A stretch of 64,000 nucleotides of DNA from Pseudomonadota bacterium. Its GTDB lineage: Bacteria; Pseudomonadota; Gammaproteobacteria; Steroidobacterales; Steroidobacteraceae. The notes below the pieces were generated by a model, which did not search any database, was not told where the DNA came from, and saw only the letters and a program-made list of their open reading frames with translations. The translations under genes and the position numbers were made by a program. The DNA lies in NCBI GenBank assembly GCA_016713725.1, contig JADJOO010000003.1, positions 248,001-312,000 of the forward strand, given 5' to 3'. Shown here piece after piece: positions 1 to 7,508 of the stretch. Position 1 is the first letter of the stretch; each line of letters begins with the position of its first letter.

Positions 1-1158
1 GTACGCGCCGTAACCGGCATCGGCGAACTGGACCGAGTCCTGGGCGGTGGCCTCGTGGCCGGTTCCGTGGTGTTGCTGGGCGGCGATCCGGGTATCGGCA
101 AGTCGACGCTGCTGCTGCAGGCGGCGGATGCCCTCAGTCGCGAGCGGCCGGTGCTATACGTGTCGGGCGAAGAGTCGGTGCGCCAGGTGGCCTCGCGCGC
201 CCAGCGTCTCGGACTCGACTCGGCCACGCTGCGGCTCGCCGCCGAGACTCGTGTCGAGACGATCCTCGAGGAAGCAGTGGCGTCGCGGGCGCAGGTGCTC
301 GTGATCGATTCCATCCAGACGATGCAGACCGAGCTCAGCGAGTCGTCGGCCGGTTCGGCCGTGCAGGTGCGCGAGTCCGCCGCGCAGCTCGTGCGCTTCG
401 CCAAGGCGACTGGCACGGCGGTGCTGCTGATCGGGCACGTGACCAAGGAGGGCCTGATTGCGGGTCCGCGCATCCTCGAGCACATGGTCGACACCGTGCT
501 GTATTTCGAAAGCGACCCTGCGAGCCGATTCCGCCTGGTGCGTGCGGTCAAGAATCGTTTCGGTGCCGCGAACGAACTCGGCGTGTTTGCGATGGTGGAG
601 CAGGGACTGCGCGAAGTGCGCAATCCGTCGGCAATCTTCCTGTCGCGCCATCCGCAACCCGTGTCCGGCAGCGTCGTGACCGTTGTGCGTGAAGGCAGCC
701 GGCCCCTGCTCGTCGAAGTGCAGGCGCTGGTGGACGAGGCCCAGGGCATGAATCCACGCCGCGTGGCGGTCGGTTTCGAGTCGAGCCGCCTGGCACTGCT
801 GCTCGCGGTGCTGCACCGCCACGGCGGCGTGTCGACTGCGGGGCGCGACGTGTTCATCAACGTGGTGGGTGGGGTGCGCATCGGCGAGACGTCCGCCGAC
901 CTGCCGGCCGTGCTTGCCGTGCTGTCGAGCCTGCGCGACCGCCCCGTGGTGACCGACACGATGTGCTTCGGTGAACTGGGTCTCACCGGCGAGATTCGTC
1001 CGGTGCCGTTCGGCGAGGAACGCCTGCGCGAGGCGCTCAAGCAGGGCTTCAAGCGCGCGCTGGTGCCGTCGGCGAACGTGCCGCGCAAGGGTGTGATCGA
1101 AGGCATCCAGATTGAAGGCGTCAGCCGCCTGTCGGAGGCGCTCGACAAGGCGTTCTGA
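1..1158 (+). CDS. radA: DNA repair protein RadA/Sms, 5'-truncated by window edge
   Basis: RadA is a RecA-like ATPase that drives branch migration during recombinational repair. The reading frame is open from base 1, so the gene starts outside the window and its usual N-terminal four-cysteine zinc finger is not seen. Visible are the entry to the ATPase core (TGIGELDRVLGGG), a Walker A motif GGDPGIGKST at window residues 27-36, the RadA signature KNRFG at 184-188, and a Lon-protease-like C-terminal domain with GLTGEIRPV. The 385 residues present fit a family length of about 455-460. The motifs leave little doubt about identity. Confidence 0.96.
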   Translation, partial: VRAVTGIGELDRVLGGGLVAGSVVLLGGDPGIGKSTLLLQAADALSRERPVLYVSGEESVRQVASRAQRLGLDSATLRLAAETRVETILEEAVASRAQVLVIDSIQTMQTELSESSAGSAVQVRESAAQLVRFAKATGTAVLLIGHVTKEGLIAGPRILEHMVDTVLYFESDPASRFRLVRAVKNRFGAANELGVFAMVEQGLREVRNPSAIFLSRHPQPVSGSVVTVVREGSRPLLVEVQALVDEAQGMNPRRVAVGFESSRLALLLAVLHRHGGVSTAGRDVFINVVGGVRIGETSADLPAVLAVLSSLRDRPVVTDTMCFGELGLTGEIRPVPFGEERLREALKQGFKRALVPSANVPRKGVIEGIQIEGVSRLSEALDKAF

Positions 1159-1212
1159 CGCGCCCCGGCATGTCCTGTCGCGATCGGAGCGGCAGAGACG
1201 CAGTGGGCCACA

Positions 1213-1288
1213 AGCGGTTGATCCAGGGCCTTTCCCCGAGCTTGGAAAGGCAGAAACGCGCTCGGAGAAAGGCCCCGGATCAACCGCT
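1213..1288 (-). repeat. conserved-loop hairpin, copy 1
   Basis: The arms 1213-1241 and 1260-1288 pair over 29 bp with two mismatches. They enclose the 18-nt loop TTGGAAAGGCAGAAACGC, which has one base changed (AAACG for ACACG) from the other copies. Both mismatches are A-C or C-A on the plus strand, so they become G-U pairs in a minus-strand transcript. The loop segment GGAAAGGC (1244-1251) can also pair perfectly with GCCTTTCC in the left arm (1229-1236), giving an alternative fold. The strand given is the one on which the loop reads GTTTCTGCCTTTCC. Confidence 0.9.
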
Positions 1289-1539
1289 CGGGAGACTGCG
1301 ACTGAGCGACTCGTCGGGCGATCCAGCGGTGACCATGACGGGGGAGCGACCCAGGCCCGACGACTCGCACGTCGCACGCAGCCTGACAGCGCCCGAGTGC
1401 ACGAGCCGGCTGGCCAGCGCGGGGTTCGTGGGAGTTTATCGCAGCGTTGTGGTTCGAAGCTGCGCTCCGACGCTCGCAACGCCGCGTGCGCCGTGCGAAG
1501 TCTTCGGCACGAAGACGCAGCACAGGCGCCCAATCGCAA

Positions 1540-1613
1540 GCGCTCGGTCCGGGGCTTTTCCCAGAGCGCGTGTCTGCCTTTCCAAGCTCTGGGAAAAGCC
1601 CCGGACCGAGCGC
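1540..1613 (+). repeat. conserved-loop hairpin, copy 2
   Basis: The arms 1540-1567 and 1586-1613 are perfect reverse complements over 28 bp. The loop is GCGTGTCTGCCTTTCCAA (1568-1585), exactly the reverse complement of the loop of copy 3. The stem sequence differs from the other copies while pairing is fully kept. It is inserted head-on to copy 1, 3' of both radA and the CNNM gene. Confidence 0.93.
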
Positions 1614-1618
1614 CTGAA

Positions 1619-1658
1619 TGCCTTTCCAAGCTCGGGGGAAGGCCCCGGACCGAGCGCC
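1619..1658 (+). repeat. truncated (half) copy of conserved-loop hairpin
   Basis: This segment repeats the loop end (TGCCTTTCCAA) and the right arm of copy 2 with a few changes, ending in the same GGACCGAGCGCC. It has no left arm of its own. It lies 5 bp after copy 2 and looks like a tandem half duplication. Confidence 0.7.
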
Positions 1659-1695
1659 GAGAGTGCTGCGGCTAGAGCCGAGAGGCGCTGACGCG

Positions 1696-2982
1696 TCAGG
1701 CAGGCTTGTCGAGTTTCGCGACCACGGGCTGGGTGAGCCGCACGGTCTTCACGGCGTTGTCCGTCACCTGCAGCACCTCGAGCGAGTAATCGCCGAGGCG
1801 CAGCCGCTGGCCCGGAGCCGGGATCGTCTCCATCTGCTCGACGATCAGGCCGTTCAGCGTACGGGGGCCGGTCGTCGGCAGCGCCCATCCCATCTTGCGA
1901 TTCAGCGTCCGCACGCTGGCCGACGCATTCACCACGAAGCTGTCGTTGCGTTCGCGGTGGACGTCCTTGTGCAGGATGCTGGTGTCGGAAGTGAATTCGC
2001 CGACGATTTCCTCGAGCAGGTCTTCGAGCGTCACCAGGCCCTGCACGTCGCCGTATTCGTCGACGATGAACGCGACACGCCGTCGCTGCCGCTGGAACTG
2101 CAGCAACTGCTGGTTGAGCGAGGTACCTTCCGGCACGTAGTACGGCTCGCGTGTCCTCGCCAGGGCCACCAGTTGTTCGCGCTCGAACTCGCTGCGCACC
2201 AGCATCCGTGCCACTTTCTTCATGTGCAGGATGCCGACGAGCGACTCGAGTTCGCCGTCGTACACCGGGACGCGCGTGTGACGGCACTCGCGGATCTGCT
2301 CGACGATGTCGTCCCAGTCGTCCTTGAGGTTGATGCCGTAGATTTCGCTGCGCGGCACCATGATGTCGTCGACCGTGATTTTTTCCAGGTCGAGGATGCT
2401 CATCAGCATTCGCTGGTGGCGGTGTGGAATGACAGTGCTCGCCTCGGCGACGACCGTGCGCAGTTCCTCGCTGCTGAGCGAGGTGCGGCTGACCTGTTCA
2501 CGGTTCACGCCCATCAGGCGCAGCACGCCGTTGGCCACCAGGTTGGTGAGCCAGACGACCGGGTAGAGCACCTTGAGCATGCCGTTGTAGATCACGGCGG
2601 CCGGTAGCGCGATCCGCTCGGGGTACAACGCGCCGAACGTCTTCGGCGCCACTTCGCCGAAAAGAATCAGGACCACCGTGAAGATGCCGATGCCGATCGC
2701 GGCATAGGCTTCGCCGCCCAGCGAGAGCGCGATCAGCGTGACGATGGCTGCCGCCGCGGAGTTCACGAAGTTGTTGCAGATCAGGATCATCCCGATCAAT
2801 CGGTCAGGCCGCTCGAGCAGCTTTTCGGCGATCCTGGCGGACCGGCTGCCTTCGCGCGCGAGGTGGCGCAAACGGTAGCGGTTGACGCTCATCAGCGCCG
2901 TTTCGGTGCCCGAGAAGAAAGCGGAGAGGAGAACGGCAGAGACGAGCAGGAAGGCGAGCGTGCCGACGGGTAAGTCGCCCAT
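1696..2982 (-). CDS. HlyC/CorC (CNNM) family membrane protein
   Basis: The 428-residue protein has an N-terminal DUF21 membrane domain (about residues 1-190, several hydrophobic helices, motif FSGTETALMS near residue 24). A tandem CBS pair follows (about 205-330, with DDIMVPRSEI and VDEYGDVQGLVTLEDLLEEIVGE), and then a CorC/HlyC C-terminal domain. Members are linked to Mg2+/Co2+ efflux or magnesium homeostasis in the inner membrane; the ion here is inferred from family only. Length is normal. It is followed on the same strand, upstream, by the CcsA-like gene with a 6-bp gap. Confidence 0.9.
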   Translation of the reverse strand: MGDLPVGTLAFLLVSAVLLSAFFSGTETALMSVNRYRLRHLAREGSRSARIAEKLLERPDRLIGMILICNNFVNSAAAAIVTLIALSLGGEAYAAIGIGIFTVVLILFGEVAPKTFGALYPERIALPAAVIYNGMLKVLYPVVWLTNLVANGVLRLMGVNREQVSRTSLSSEELRTVVAEASTVIPHRHQRMLMSILDLEKITVDDIMVPRSEIYGINLKDDWDDIVEQIRECRHTRVPVYDGELESLVGILHMKKVARMLVRSEFEREQLVALARTREPYYVPEGTSLNQQLLQFQRQRRRVAFIVDEYGDVQGLVTLEDLLEEIVGEFTSDTSILHKDVHRERNDSFVVNASASVRTLNRKMGWALPTTGPRTLNGLIVEQMETIPAPGQRLRLGDYSLEVLQVTDNAVKTVRLTQPVVAKLDKPA

Positions 2983-2988
2983 GGCGCC

Positions 2989-3810
2989 TCAGCCCCAGTG
3001 CTTGCCGAGGATGTTCTCGAGGATCAGCTTGCTGCCGAAATAGGAGAGGCCGAGCAGCGTGTAGCCTGCAAACGTCCAGCGCAGCGCCTTGCGGCCGCGC
3101 CAGCCGAATCGCAGCCGGCCGAGCAGCAGCACGCCGAACACGACCCACGCGATGATCGCGAGCACGACCTTGTGAATGAGGTGCTGCGCGAACAGGTCCT
3201 GCACGAAGAACGCGCCGCTGACGAGCGCGAGCGTCAGCACGGCGAAACCCGCGAAGATGCTCTGGAAGCAACCGGACTCGAGCGACTCGAGCGGCGTGAG
3301 GATCTTGAGCAGGCCGAGCGGCTGGCGGCTGCGCAGCCGGCGATCGACGATCACCTGCGCAATGGCGAGCACCATGCCGATCGTCAGGAACGCGAAGGCC
3401 GTCGTCGCCATCGCGACGTGAAACGCGAGTTCCCAGCCCGGCTGGCCGATCGAAAACCTGCGGGCACCTTCCGAGAAGGCCACTTCCAGGATTGCGGCAA
3501 TGAACAGCAGCAGCGCGGCCATGCCCCGGCGACCGGGCTTCACCGCCATCACGATGGCCGTGATGGCAATCGTGAGCGAAACGAGCGCCAGCGTGTCGCC
3601 GAGCGAGAGCGCTGCGCCGGGCACCATGCGGCGTTCCTGCAGCATGGCGATGGCGTGGATCAGCACGCCGACGCAGGCAATCGCGACCGCCGCGATACGG
3701 CCGCCGCGGCCGTGGACCGAGAACGGGTCGCTGCGGTGCTGGTACGTGGCGGTGGCGAGCCAGGAGGCTCCAATGACGTAACAGGCGACGGCGATCAGTG
3801 GCAGCAGCAA
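2989..3810 (-). CDS. CcsA/YpjD-like inner membrane protein
   Basis: A hydrophobic protein of about 273 residues with eight or so membrane helices, matching the cytochrome c assembly (CcsA/HemX/YpjD) family that lies next to ffh in many gammaproteobacteria. The C-terminal part (HKVVLAIIAWVVFGVLLLGR... GLSYFGSKLI) is typical of the YpjD branch. The start is uncertain: there is no ATG or GTG in frame near the expected N-terminus, and I use TTG at 3810, which puts the first membrane helix at the start and gives the usual length, although no clear ribosome binding site precedes it. Its exact biochemical role is not established. Confidence 0.8.
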   Translation of the reverse strand: MLLPLIAVACYVIGASWLATATYQHRSDPFSVHGRGGRIAAVAIACVGVLIHAIAMLQERRMVPGAALSLGDTLALVSLTIAITAIVMAVKPGRRGMAALLLFIAAILEVAFSEGARRFSIGQPGWELAFHVAMATTAFAFLTIGMVLAIAQVIVDRRLRSRQPLGLLKILTPLESLESGCFQSIFAGFAVLTLALVSGAFFVQDLFAQHLIHKVVLAIIAWVVFGVLLLGRLRFGWRGRKALRWTFAGYTLLGLSYFGSKLILENILGKHWG

Positions 3811-3877
3811 GCGCGGGGACCAGCGTGGCTTTGGACGGCAGCCATGATGCCATGGACCCGGCGGGCTGAGGAGGACG

Positions 3878-3906
3878 GTAAACCCGGCGCCCGCACGCCC
3901 TATAAT
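3878..3906 (+). promoter_or_regulatory. probable ffh promoter
   Basis: A perfect TATAAT lies at 3901-3906, 55 bp before the ffh start codon. The -35 region is weak: GTAAAC at 3878-3883 has the right 17-bp spacing but a poor match. The site overlaps the region just upstream of the divergent CcsA-like gene. Confidence 0.45.
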
Positions 3907-3961
3907 CGCGCACTCACAGGCCCGTCCACCAGGGCTGGTACGCCACCGAGGTCGCCAGAGC

Positions 3962-5317
3962 GTGTTCGACAAGCTTTCTGCCCGTCTTGCGTCCGTCGTC
4001 GAAGGCCTTAGGGGCCGGGGCCGGCTGACCGACGAAAACATCTCCGACACGCTGCGCCAGGTCCGCATGGCGCTGCTCGAGGCGGACGTCGCGCTGCCGG
4101 TCGTCAAGACCTTCATCGACGGCGTCAAGACGCAGGTCGTCGGCCAGGAGATCCACAAGAGCCTGACTCCGGGCCAGGCGTTGATCAAGGTCATCCACGA
4201 CGAGTTGGTCCGCGTGATGGGCGAGGGCGTGCGCCCGCTCAACCTGCGCGCGCAGCCACCCGCCATCGTGCTGCTCGCTGGCCTGCAGGGCGCAGGCAAG
4301 ACGACCACCGCGGCGAAGATCGCGCTGTGGCTCAAGACGCGCGAAAAAAAGCGCGTCCTGCTCGTCTCCACCGACGTGCGCCGCCCGGCGGCGCTGCTGC
4401 AGCTGGAACGACTGGGCCAGCAGCTCGATATCGACGTTGCGCCCGCGAGCGCCACCGAAAAGCCGCTGAGCATCGCGCTGAATGCGCTGGCCGAGGCGCG
4501 GCGCGGCGTCTACGACGTGCTGCTCGTCGACACGGCCGGCCGGCTGCACGTCGACGAAGAAATGATGGCTGAGGTGCGCGAACTCGCGGTGGCGCTGAAC
4601 CCGATCGAGACGTTGTTCGTCGTCGACAGCATGGCGGGCCAGGATGCCGTGAACGCGGCGCGCTCGTTCGGCGCCGCGCTGAACCTCACGGGCGTCGTGC
4701 TGACCAAGGCAGACGGCGATGCGCGCGGTGGCGCGGCCCTGTCGGTGCGGCAGATTACGGGCCAGCCGATCCTGTTCGTCGGCACGGGCGAGAAACCCGA
4801 CGCCCTGGAAGCATTCCAGCCCGACCGGATGGCCTCGCGCATTCTCGGCATGGGCGACGTGTTGTCGCTGGTCGAGCAGGTCACCCGCCAGGTCGACCGC
4901 GCGGACGCCGAAAAGCTTGCCCGGAAGGTTGCCTCGGGCAAGGATTTCAACCTCGAGGACCTGCTGGGCCAGCTGCGCCAGATCGAGCAGATGGGCGGCA
5001 TGGCGGCGCTGATGGACAAGCTGCCCGCCCAGCTGGCCGCCAGGGCCGGCCAGATGCCCCAGGGCAACGAGAAGGAGGTCAAGCGCCAGATTGCGATCAT
5101 CTGCTCCATGACCCCCAGGGAGCGCCGTTTCCCGAAGGCCATAGACGGTTCGCGCAAGCGCCGGATCGCGTCCGGGTCGGGGACGCAGGTGGCCGAAATC
5201 AACAGGCTGCTCAAGAACTTCCTGCAGATGCAGAAAATGATGAAGGGCATGGGCAAGGGCGGTCTGGGCCGCATGATGCGGTCAATGTCCGGCCGGATGC
5301 CGATTGGAAGGGGTTAG
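3962..5317 (+). CDS. ffh: signal recognition particle protein Ffh
   Basis: This is the SRP54 GTPase that binds 4.5S RNA and signal sequences and targets nascent membrane proteins to FtsY. The N domain opens with FDKLSARLASVVEGLRG. The GTPase motifs are GLQGAGKTTT, DVRRPAALLQL, DTAGRL, TKADGDARGG and GTGEKPDALEAF. The methionine-rich M domain carries SMTPRER and GSRKRRIASGSGTQ. The 451-residue length is normal. The start is GTG at 3962. The stop codon and last glycine codon lie inside an inverted heptamer repeat array, so the extreme C-terminus is probably shaped by that repeat. Confidence 0.97.
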   Translation: MFDKLSARLASVVEGLRGRGRLTDENISDTLRQVRMALLEADVALPVVKTFIDGVKTQVVGQEIHKSLTPGQALIKVIHDELVRVMGEGVRPLNLRAQPPAIVLLAGLQGAGKTTTAAKIALWLKTREKKRVLLVSTDVRRPAALLQLERLGQQLDIDVAPASATEKPLSIALNALAEARRGVYDVLLVDTAGRLHVDEEMMAEVRELAVALNPIETLFVVDSMAGQDAVNAARSFGAALNLTGVVLTKADGDARGGAALSVRQITGQPILFVGTGEKPDALEAFQPDRMASRILGMGDVLSLVEQVTRQVDRADAEKLARKVASGKDFNLEDLLGQLRQIEQMGGMAALMDKLPAQLAARAGQMPQGNEKEVKRQIAIICSMTPRERRFPKAIDGSRKRRIASGSGTQVAEINRLLKNFLQMQKMMKGMGKGGLGRMMRSMSGRMPIGRG

Positions 5318-5410
5318 GGGTTGGGGGTTGGGGGTTAGTCGGAGGTGCTGCTGGGACATCGGGATCAACTGCAGCTCCGACTAACCCCCAACCCCCCCCT
5401 AACCCCTTCC
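5306..5410. repeat. inverted G-rich heptamer array A
   Basis: The left arm (5306-5344) reads as tandem 7-mers GGGGTTA, GGGGTTG, GGGGTTG, GGGGTTA ending in GTCGGAG. The right arm (5375-5410) is its imperfect reverse complement, starting CTCCGACTAACCCCC. A 30-bp unique core lies between. The ffh stop codon TAG (5315-5317) is part of the first 7-mer. The same layout and the inner GTCGGAG/CTCCGAC pair recur in array B (12865-12990). Confidence 0.85.
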
Positions 5411-5512
5411 TCAAGTATTTCTTTTACCTTGAAATTTCGTTATAGTTCGCGGCTCTTTTTTGGCCGGGCGCAGCCCTTGTGACCGGCCGCGAACACTGAG
5501 GCTTGGACAAGA

Positions 5513-5773
5513 ATGGTGACGATCCGATTGCAGCGCCGCGGCGGTAAGAAGGAGCCCTTCTATCACGTGGTCGTGACCGACAGCCGCCGTGCCGGTGGTG
5601 GGTCCCTCGAACAGGTGGGGTTCTTCAACCCGGTCGCGCGCGGCAACAGTGAAGAGCTGCGCCTCGACCTGGCGCGCGTCGACTACTGGCTGGGCGTCGG
5701 CGCGCAGCCCTCCGACCGCGTGCAGCAGCTGCTGAAGGTGTTCCGCAAGACCCAGGTCGCGGCTGCGGCCTGA
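5513..5773 (+). CDS. rpsP: 30S ribosomal protein bS16
   Basis: This 86-residue small-subunit protein begins MVTIRLQRRGGKKEPFYHVVV and contains the family motif GFFNPVA and the DYWLGVGAQPSDRV segment that contacts 16S rRNA. Length is normal. It heads the rpsP-rimM-trmD-rplS cluster that is conserved across bacteria. An AT-richer leader (5411-5460) with TTATAGT at about 5440-5446 could hold its promoter. Confidence 0.98.
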   Translation: MVTIRLQRRGGKKEPFYHVVVTDSRRAGGGSLEQVGFFNPVARGNSEELRLDLARVDYWLGVGAQPSDRVQQLLKVFRKTQVAAAA

Positions 5774-5796
5774 GCCGCGGTCACGCCTGAACCGGC

Positions 5797-6321
5797 ATGA
5801 CGGTGCGCTCCGGGCCTGGCAGCCCCAGCGCCGTGGTGCTGGGCCGGGTCGGTGCACCCCATGGTGTGCAGGGTTGGGTGAAGGTCACGTCCTTCACAGA
5901 GCCCGCAGCAGGCATCGCAGACTACCCGCGGTGGACCCTGGTCCACGGTCACCAGTGCCGGCAGGTCCGGGTCCTGGATTCCAAGCGGGCAGGCCAGAAC
6001 CTGGCGGTGCGACTCGAAGGAATCGACACCATGGATGCAGCGCGACTGCTGACCGGTGCCGAGATCCAGGTGGACCGCTCCGACCTGCCCGCAACCGGGC
6101 CGCACGAGCACTACCTGCACGACTTGCTGGGGCTCGAAGCGGTCAATCGCGAGGGCGTCGCGCTCGGCAGGGTCGAAGAATTTCTCGAGATGCCGGCGCA
6201 CCCCGTGATGGTGCTGCGCGACGGCAAGTTGGAAAGACTGGTGCCCGTGGTTCCCGAGCGGCTGGTCGCCGTGGACCTCGAGGCAGGTAGGGTGACAGTC
6301 GACTGGCACCCGGACGACTGA
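5797..6321 (+). CDS. rimM: ribosome maturation factor RimM
   Basis: RimM binds ribosomal protein uS19 and assists 16S rRNA maturation in the 30S head. The 174-residue protein shows the N-terminal beta-barrel opening VVLGRVGAPHGVQGWVKVTSFTEP and the PRC-barrel C-terminal half ending YLHDLLGLEAV... LVPVVPERLVAVDLEAGRVTVDW. It lies 23 bp after rpsP and precedes trmD, the usual order. Confidence 0.96.
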   Translation: MTVRSGPGSPSAVVLGRVGAPHGVQGWVKVTSFTEPAAGIADYPRWTLVHGHQCRQVRVLDSKRAGQNLAVRLEGIDTMDAARLLTGAEIQVDRSDLPATGPHEHYLHDLLGLEAVNREGVALGRVEEFLEMPAHPVMVLRDGKLERLVPVVPERLVAVDLEAGRVTVDWHPDD

Positions 6322-6363
6322 GCTGCGTACTTGGGCGGCGGACTGGGAACGGAGACGCGGTCG

Positions 6364-7119
6364 ATGCGCATCGTCGTCGTGACGCTGTTTCCGGAGTTCG
6401 TCGAGCACGCGCTCAGGTTTGGCGTGCTCGGGCGGGCCATCGAACGCGGCGTGCTCGTGATCGACACGGTCAATCCGCGGCAGTTCGCCACGGACGTGCA
6501 CAAGACGGTGGACGACCGGCCTTACGGCGGCGGCCCCGGGATGGTGTTGAAAGCGGAGCCCTTGCGGCTCGCGATGGTGGCGGCAGCGGCAATGGTGCCG
6601 CAGGCACGCCGGGTGTACCTGGCAGCCGACGGCGTCCCGCTCAAGCAGCGGAAGGTCGCCGAGTTCGCCGGGCTCCCGGAGCTGGTCCTCGTGGCCGGCC
6701 GCTACGAAGGAGTGGACGAGCGGTTCGTCGAGCAATGCGTCGATGAATCGGTTTCGGTCGGAGACGTGGTGTTGAGTGGCGGCGAACTGCCGGCTCTCAT
6801 GGTCATCGACGCGGTCGCGAGGCTTCTGCCTGGCACGCTCGGCGACGCGGAGTCAGCGGTGCAGGAGTCCTTCACGGACGGGCTGCTCGACTGGCCCCAC
6901 TACACCCGGCCCGAGGTCTGGTCTGGCGACGCAGTGCCGCCGGTGCTGATCGGTGGCAACCACGCCGCGATCGCGCGCTGGCGCCTGCAACAGGCGCTCG
7001 GCCGCACGTGGCAGCGCCGGCCGGACCTGCTGGCGCAGAGAGAATTGAGTGTCGAGGAGCGCAAGCTGCTCGCCGAATACCAGGCGGAGCAGGATGCGAC
7101 GCGACGAGAGCAGCGATAG
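6364..7119 (+). CDS. trmD: tRNA (guanine-N1)-methyltransferase TrmD
   Basis: TrmD makes m1G37 in tRNAs and prevents +1 frameshifting. The 251-residue protein begins MRIVVVTLFPEF and contains the trefoil-knot S-adenosylmethionine site (LVAGRYEGVDERF, SVGDVVLSGGELPAL) and DDRPYGGGPGM. The ATG at 6364 is chosen over an in-frame TTG at 6331 because the family always starts at the beta strand RIxxxTLFP. It is followed by rplS after 24 bp. Confidence 0.97.
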   Translation: MRIVVVTLFPEFVEHALRFGVLGRAIERGVLVIDTVNPRQFATDVHKTVDDRPYGGGPGMVLKAEPLRLAMVAAAAMVPQARRVYLAADGVPLKQRKVAEFAGLPELVLVAGRYEGVDERFVEQCVDESVSVGDVVLSGGELPALMVIDAVARLLPGTLGDAESAVQESFTDGLLDWPHYTRPEVWSGDAVPPVLIGGNHAAIARWRLQQALGRTWQRRPDLLAQRELSVEERKLLAEYQAEQDATRREQR

Positions 7120-7143
7120 AACCGAGACTAAGGTGAAGAAGAA

Positions 7144-7488
7144 ATGAGCAACATCATTGCCGCGCTCGATGCCGAGCGCATGACTCGCGAGATTCCGGAC
7201 TTCGGCCCCGGCGACACCGTCGTCGTCGAAGTGAAGGTCAAGGAAGGCGACCGCGAGCGCGTCCAGGCGTACGAAGGCGTCGTCATCGCGAAGAGCAACC
7301 GCGGCCTCAATTCGTCGTTCACGGTGCGCAAGATTTCGCACGGTGAAGGCGTCGAGCGCGTCTTCCAGAGTTACAGCCCGGCGCTGGGCGCGATCACGGT
7401 CAAGCGCCGTGGCAACGTCCGCCGCGCCAAGCTGTACTACCTCCGCGAGCGCACGGGCAAGTCGGCCCGCATCGAAGAGAAGGTCTGA
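7144..7488 (+). CDS. rplS: 50S ribosomal protein bL19
   Basis: A 114-residue large-subunit protein located at the 30S-50S interface. It starts MSNIIAALDAERMTREIPDF and carries GDTVVVEVKVKEGDRERVQAYEGVVIA and SFTVRKISHGEGVERVF, which are diagnostic. A purine-rich ribosome binding site (AAGGTGAAGAAGAA) precedes the ATG. It ends the rpsP operon; sppA starts 20 bp later and may be co-transcribed. Confidence 0.98.
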   Translation: MSNIIAALDAERMTREIPDFGPGDTVVVEVKVKEGDRERVQAYEGVVIAKSNRGLNSSFTVRKISHGEGVERVFQSYSPALGAITVKRRGNVRRAKLYYLRERTGKSARIEEKV

Positions 7489-7508
7489 GCTCGCAGGGGC
7501 GCGCGGGT

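Larger units (their letters stand above)
1159..1695. other. gene-free stretch with palindromic hairpins
   Basis: This 537-bp gap lies between the convergent 3' ends of radA and the CNNM gene. I find no convincing gene in it: the long open frames here are GC-rich shadows with repetitive Arg/Ala/Pro composition. It holds two complete copies of a long hairpin (1213-1288 and 1540-1613) and a half copy (1619-1658). The rest, 1290-1538, shows nothing I can identify. Confidence 0.6.

Noticed and set aside
154..1629. 491-codon open frame on the minus strand opposite radA
   Set aside because: It is a shadow: radA reads perfectly on the plus strand, and the minus frame gives His/Arg-rich sequence without any domain and crosses two hairpin repeats.
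5306..5410. Short direct repeats considered as a CRISPR array
   Set aside because: The repeat unit is 7 bp with no spacers, and the array is inverted around a core. No cas genes are present.
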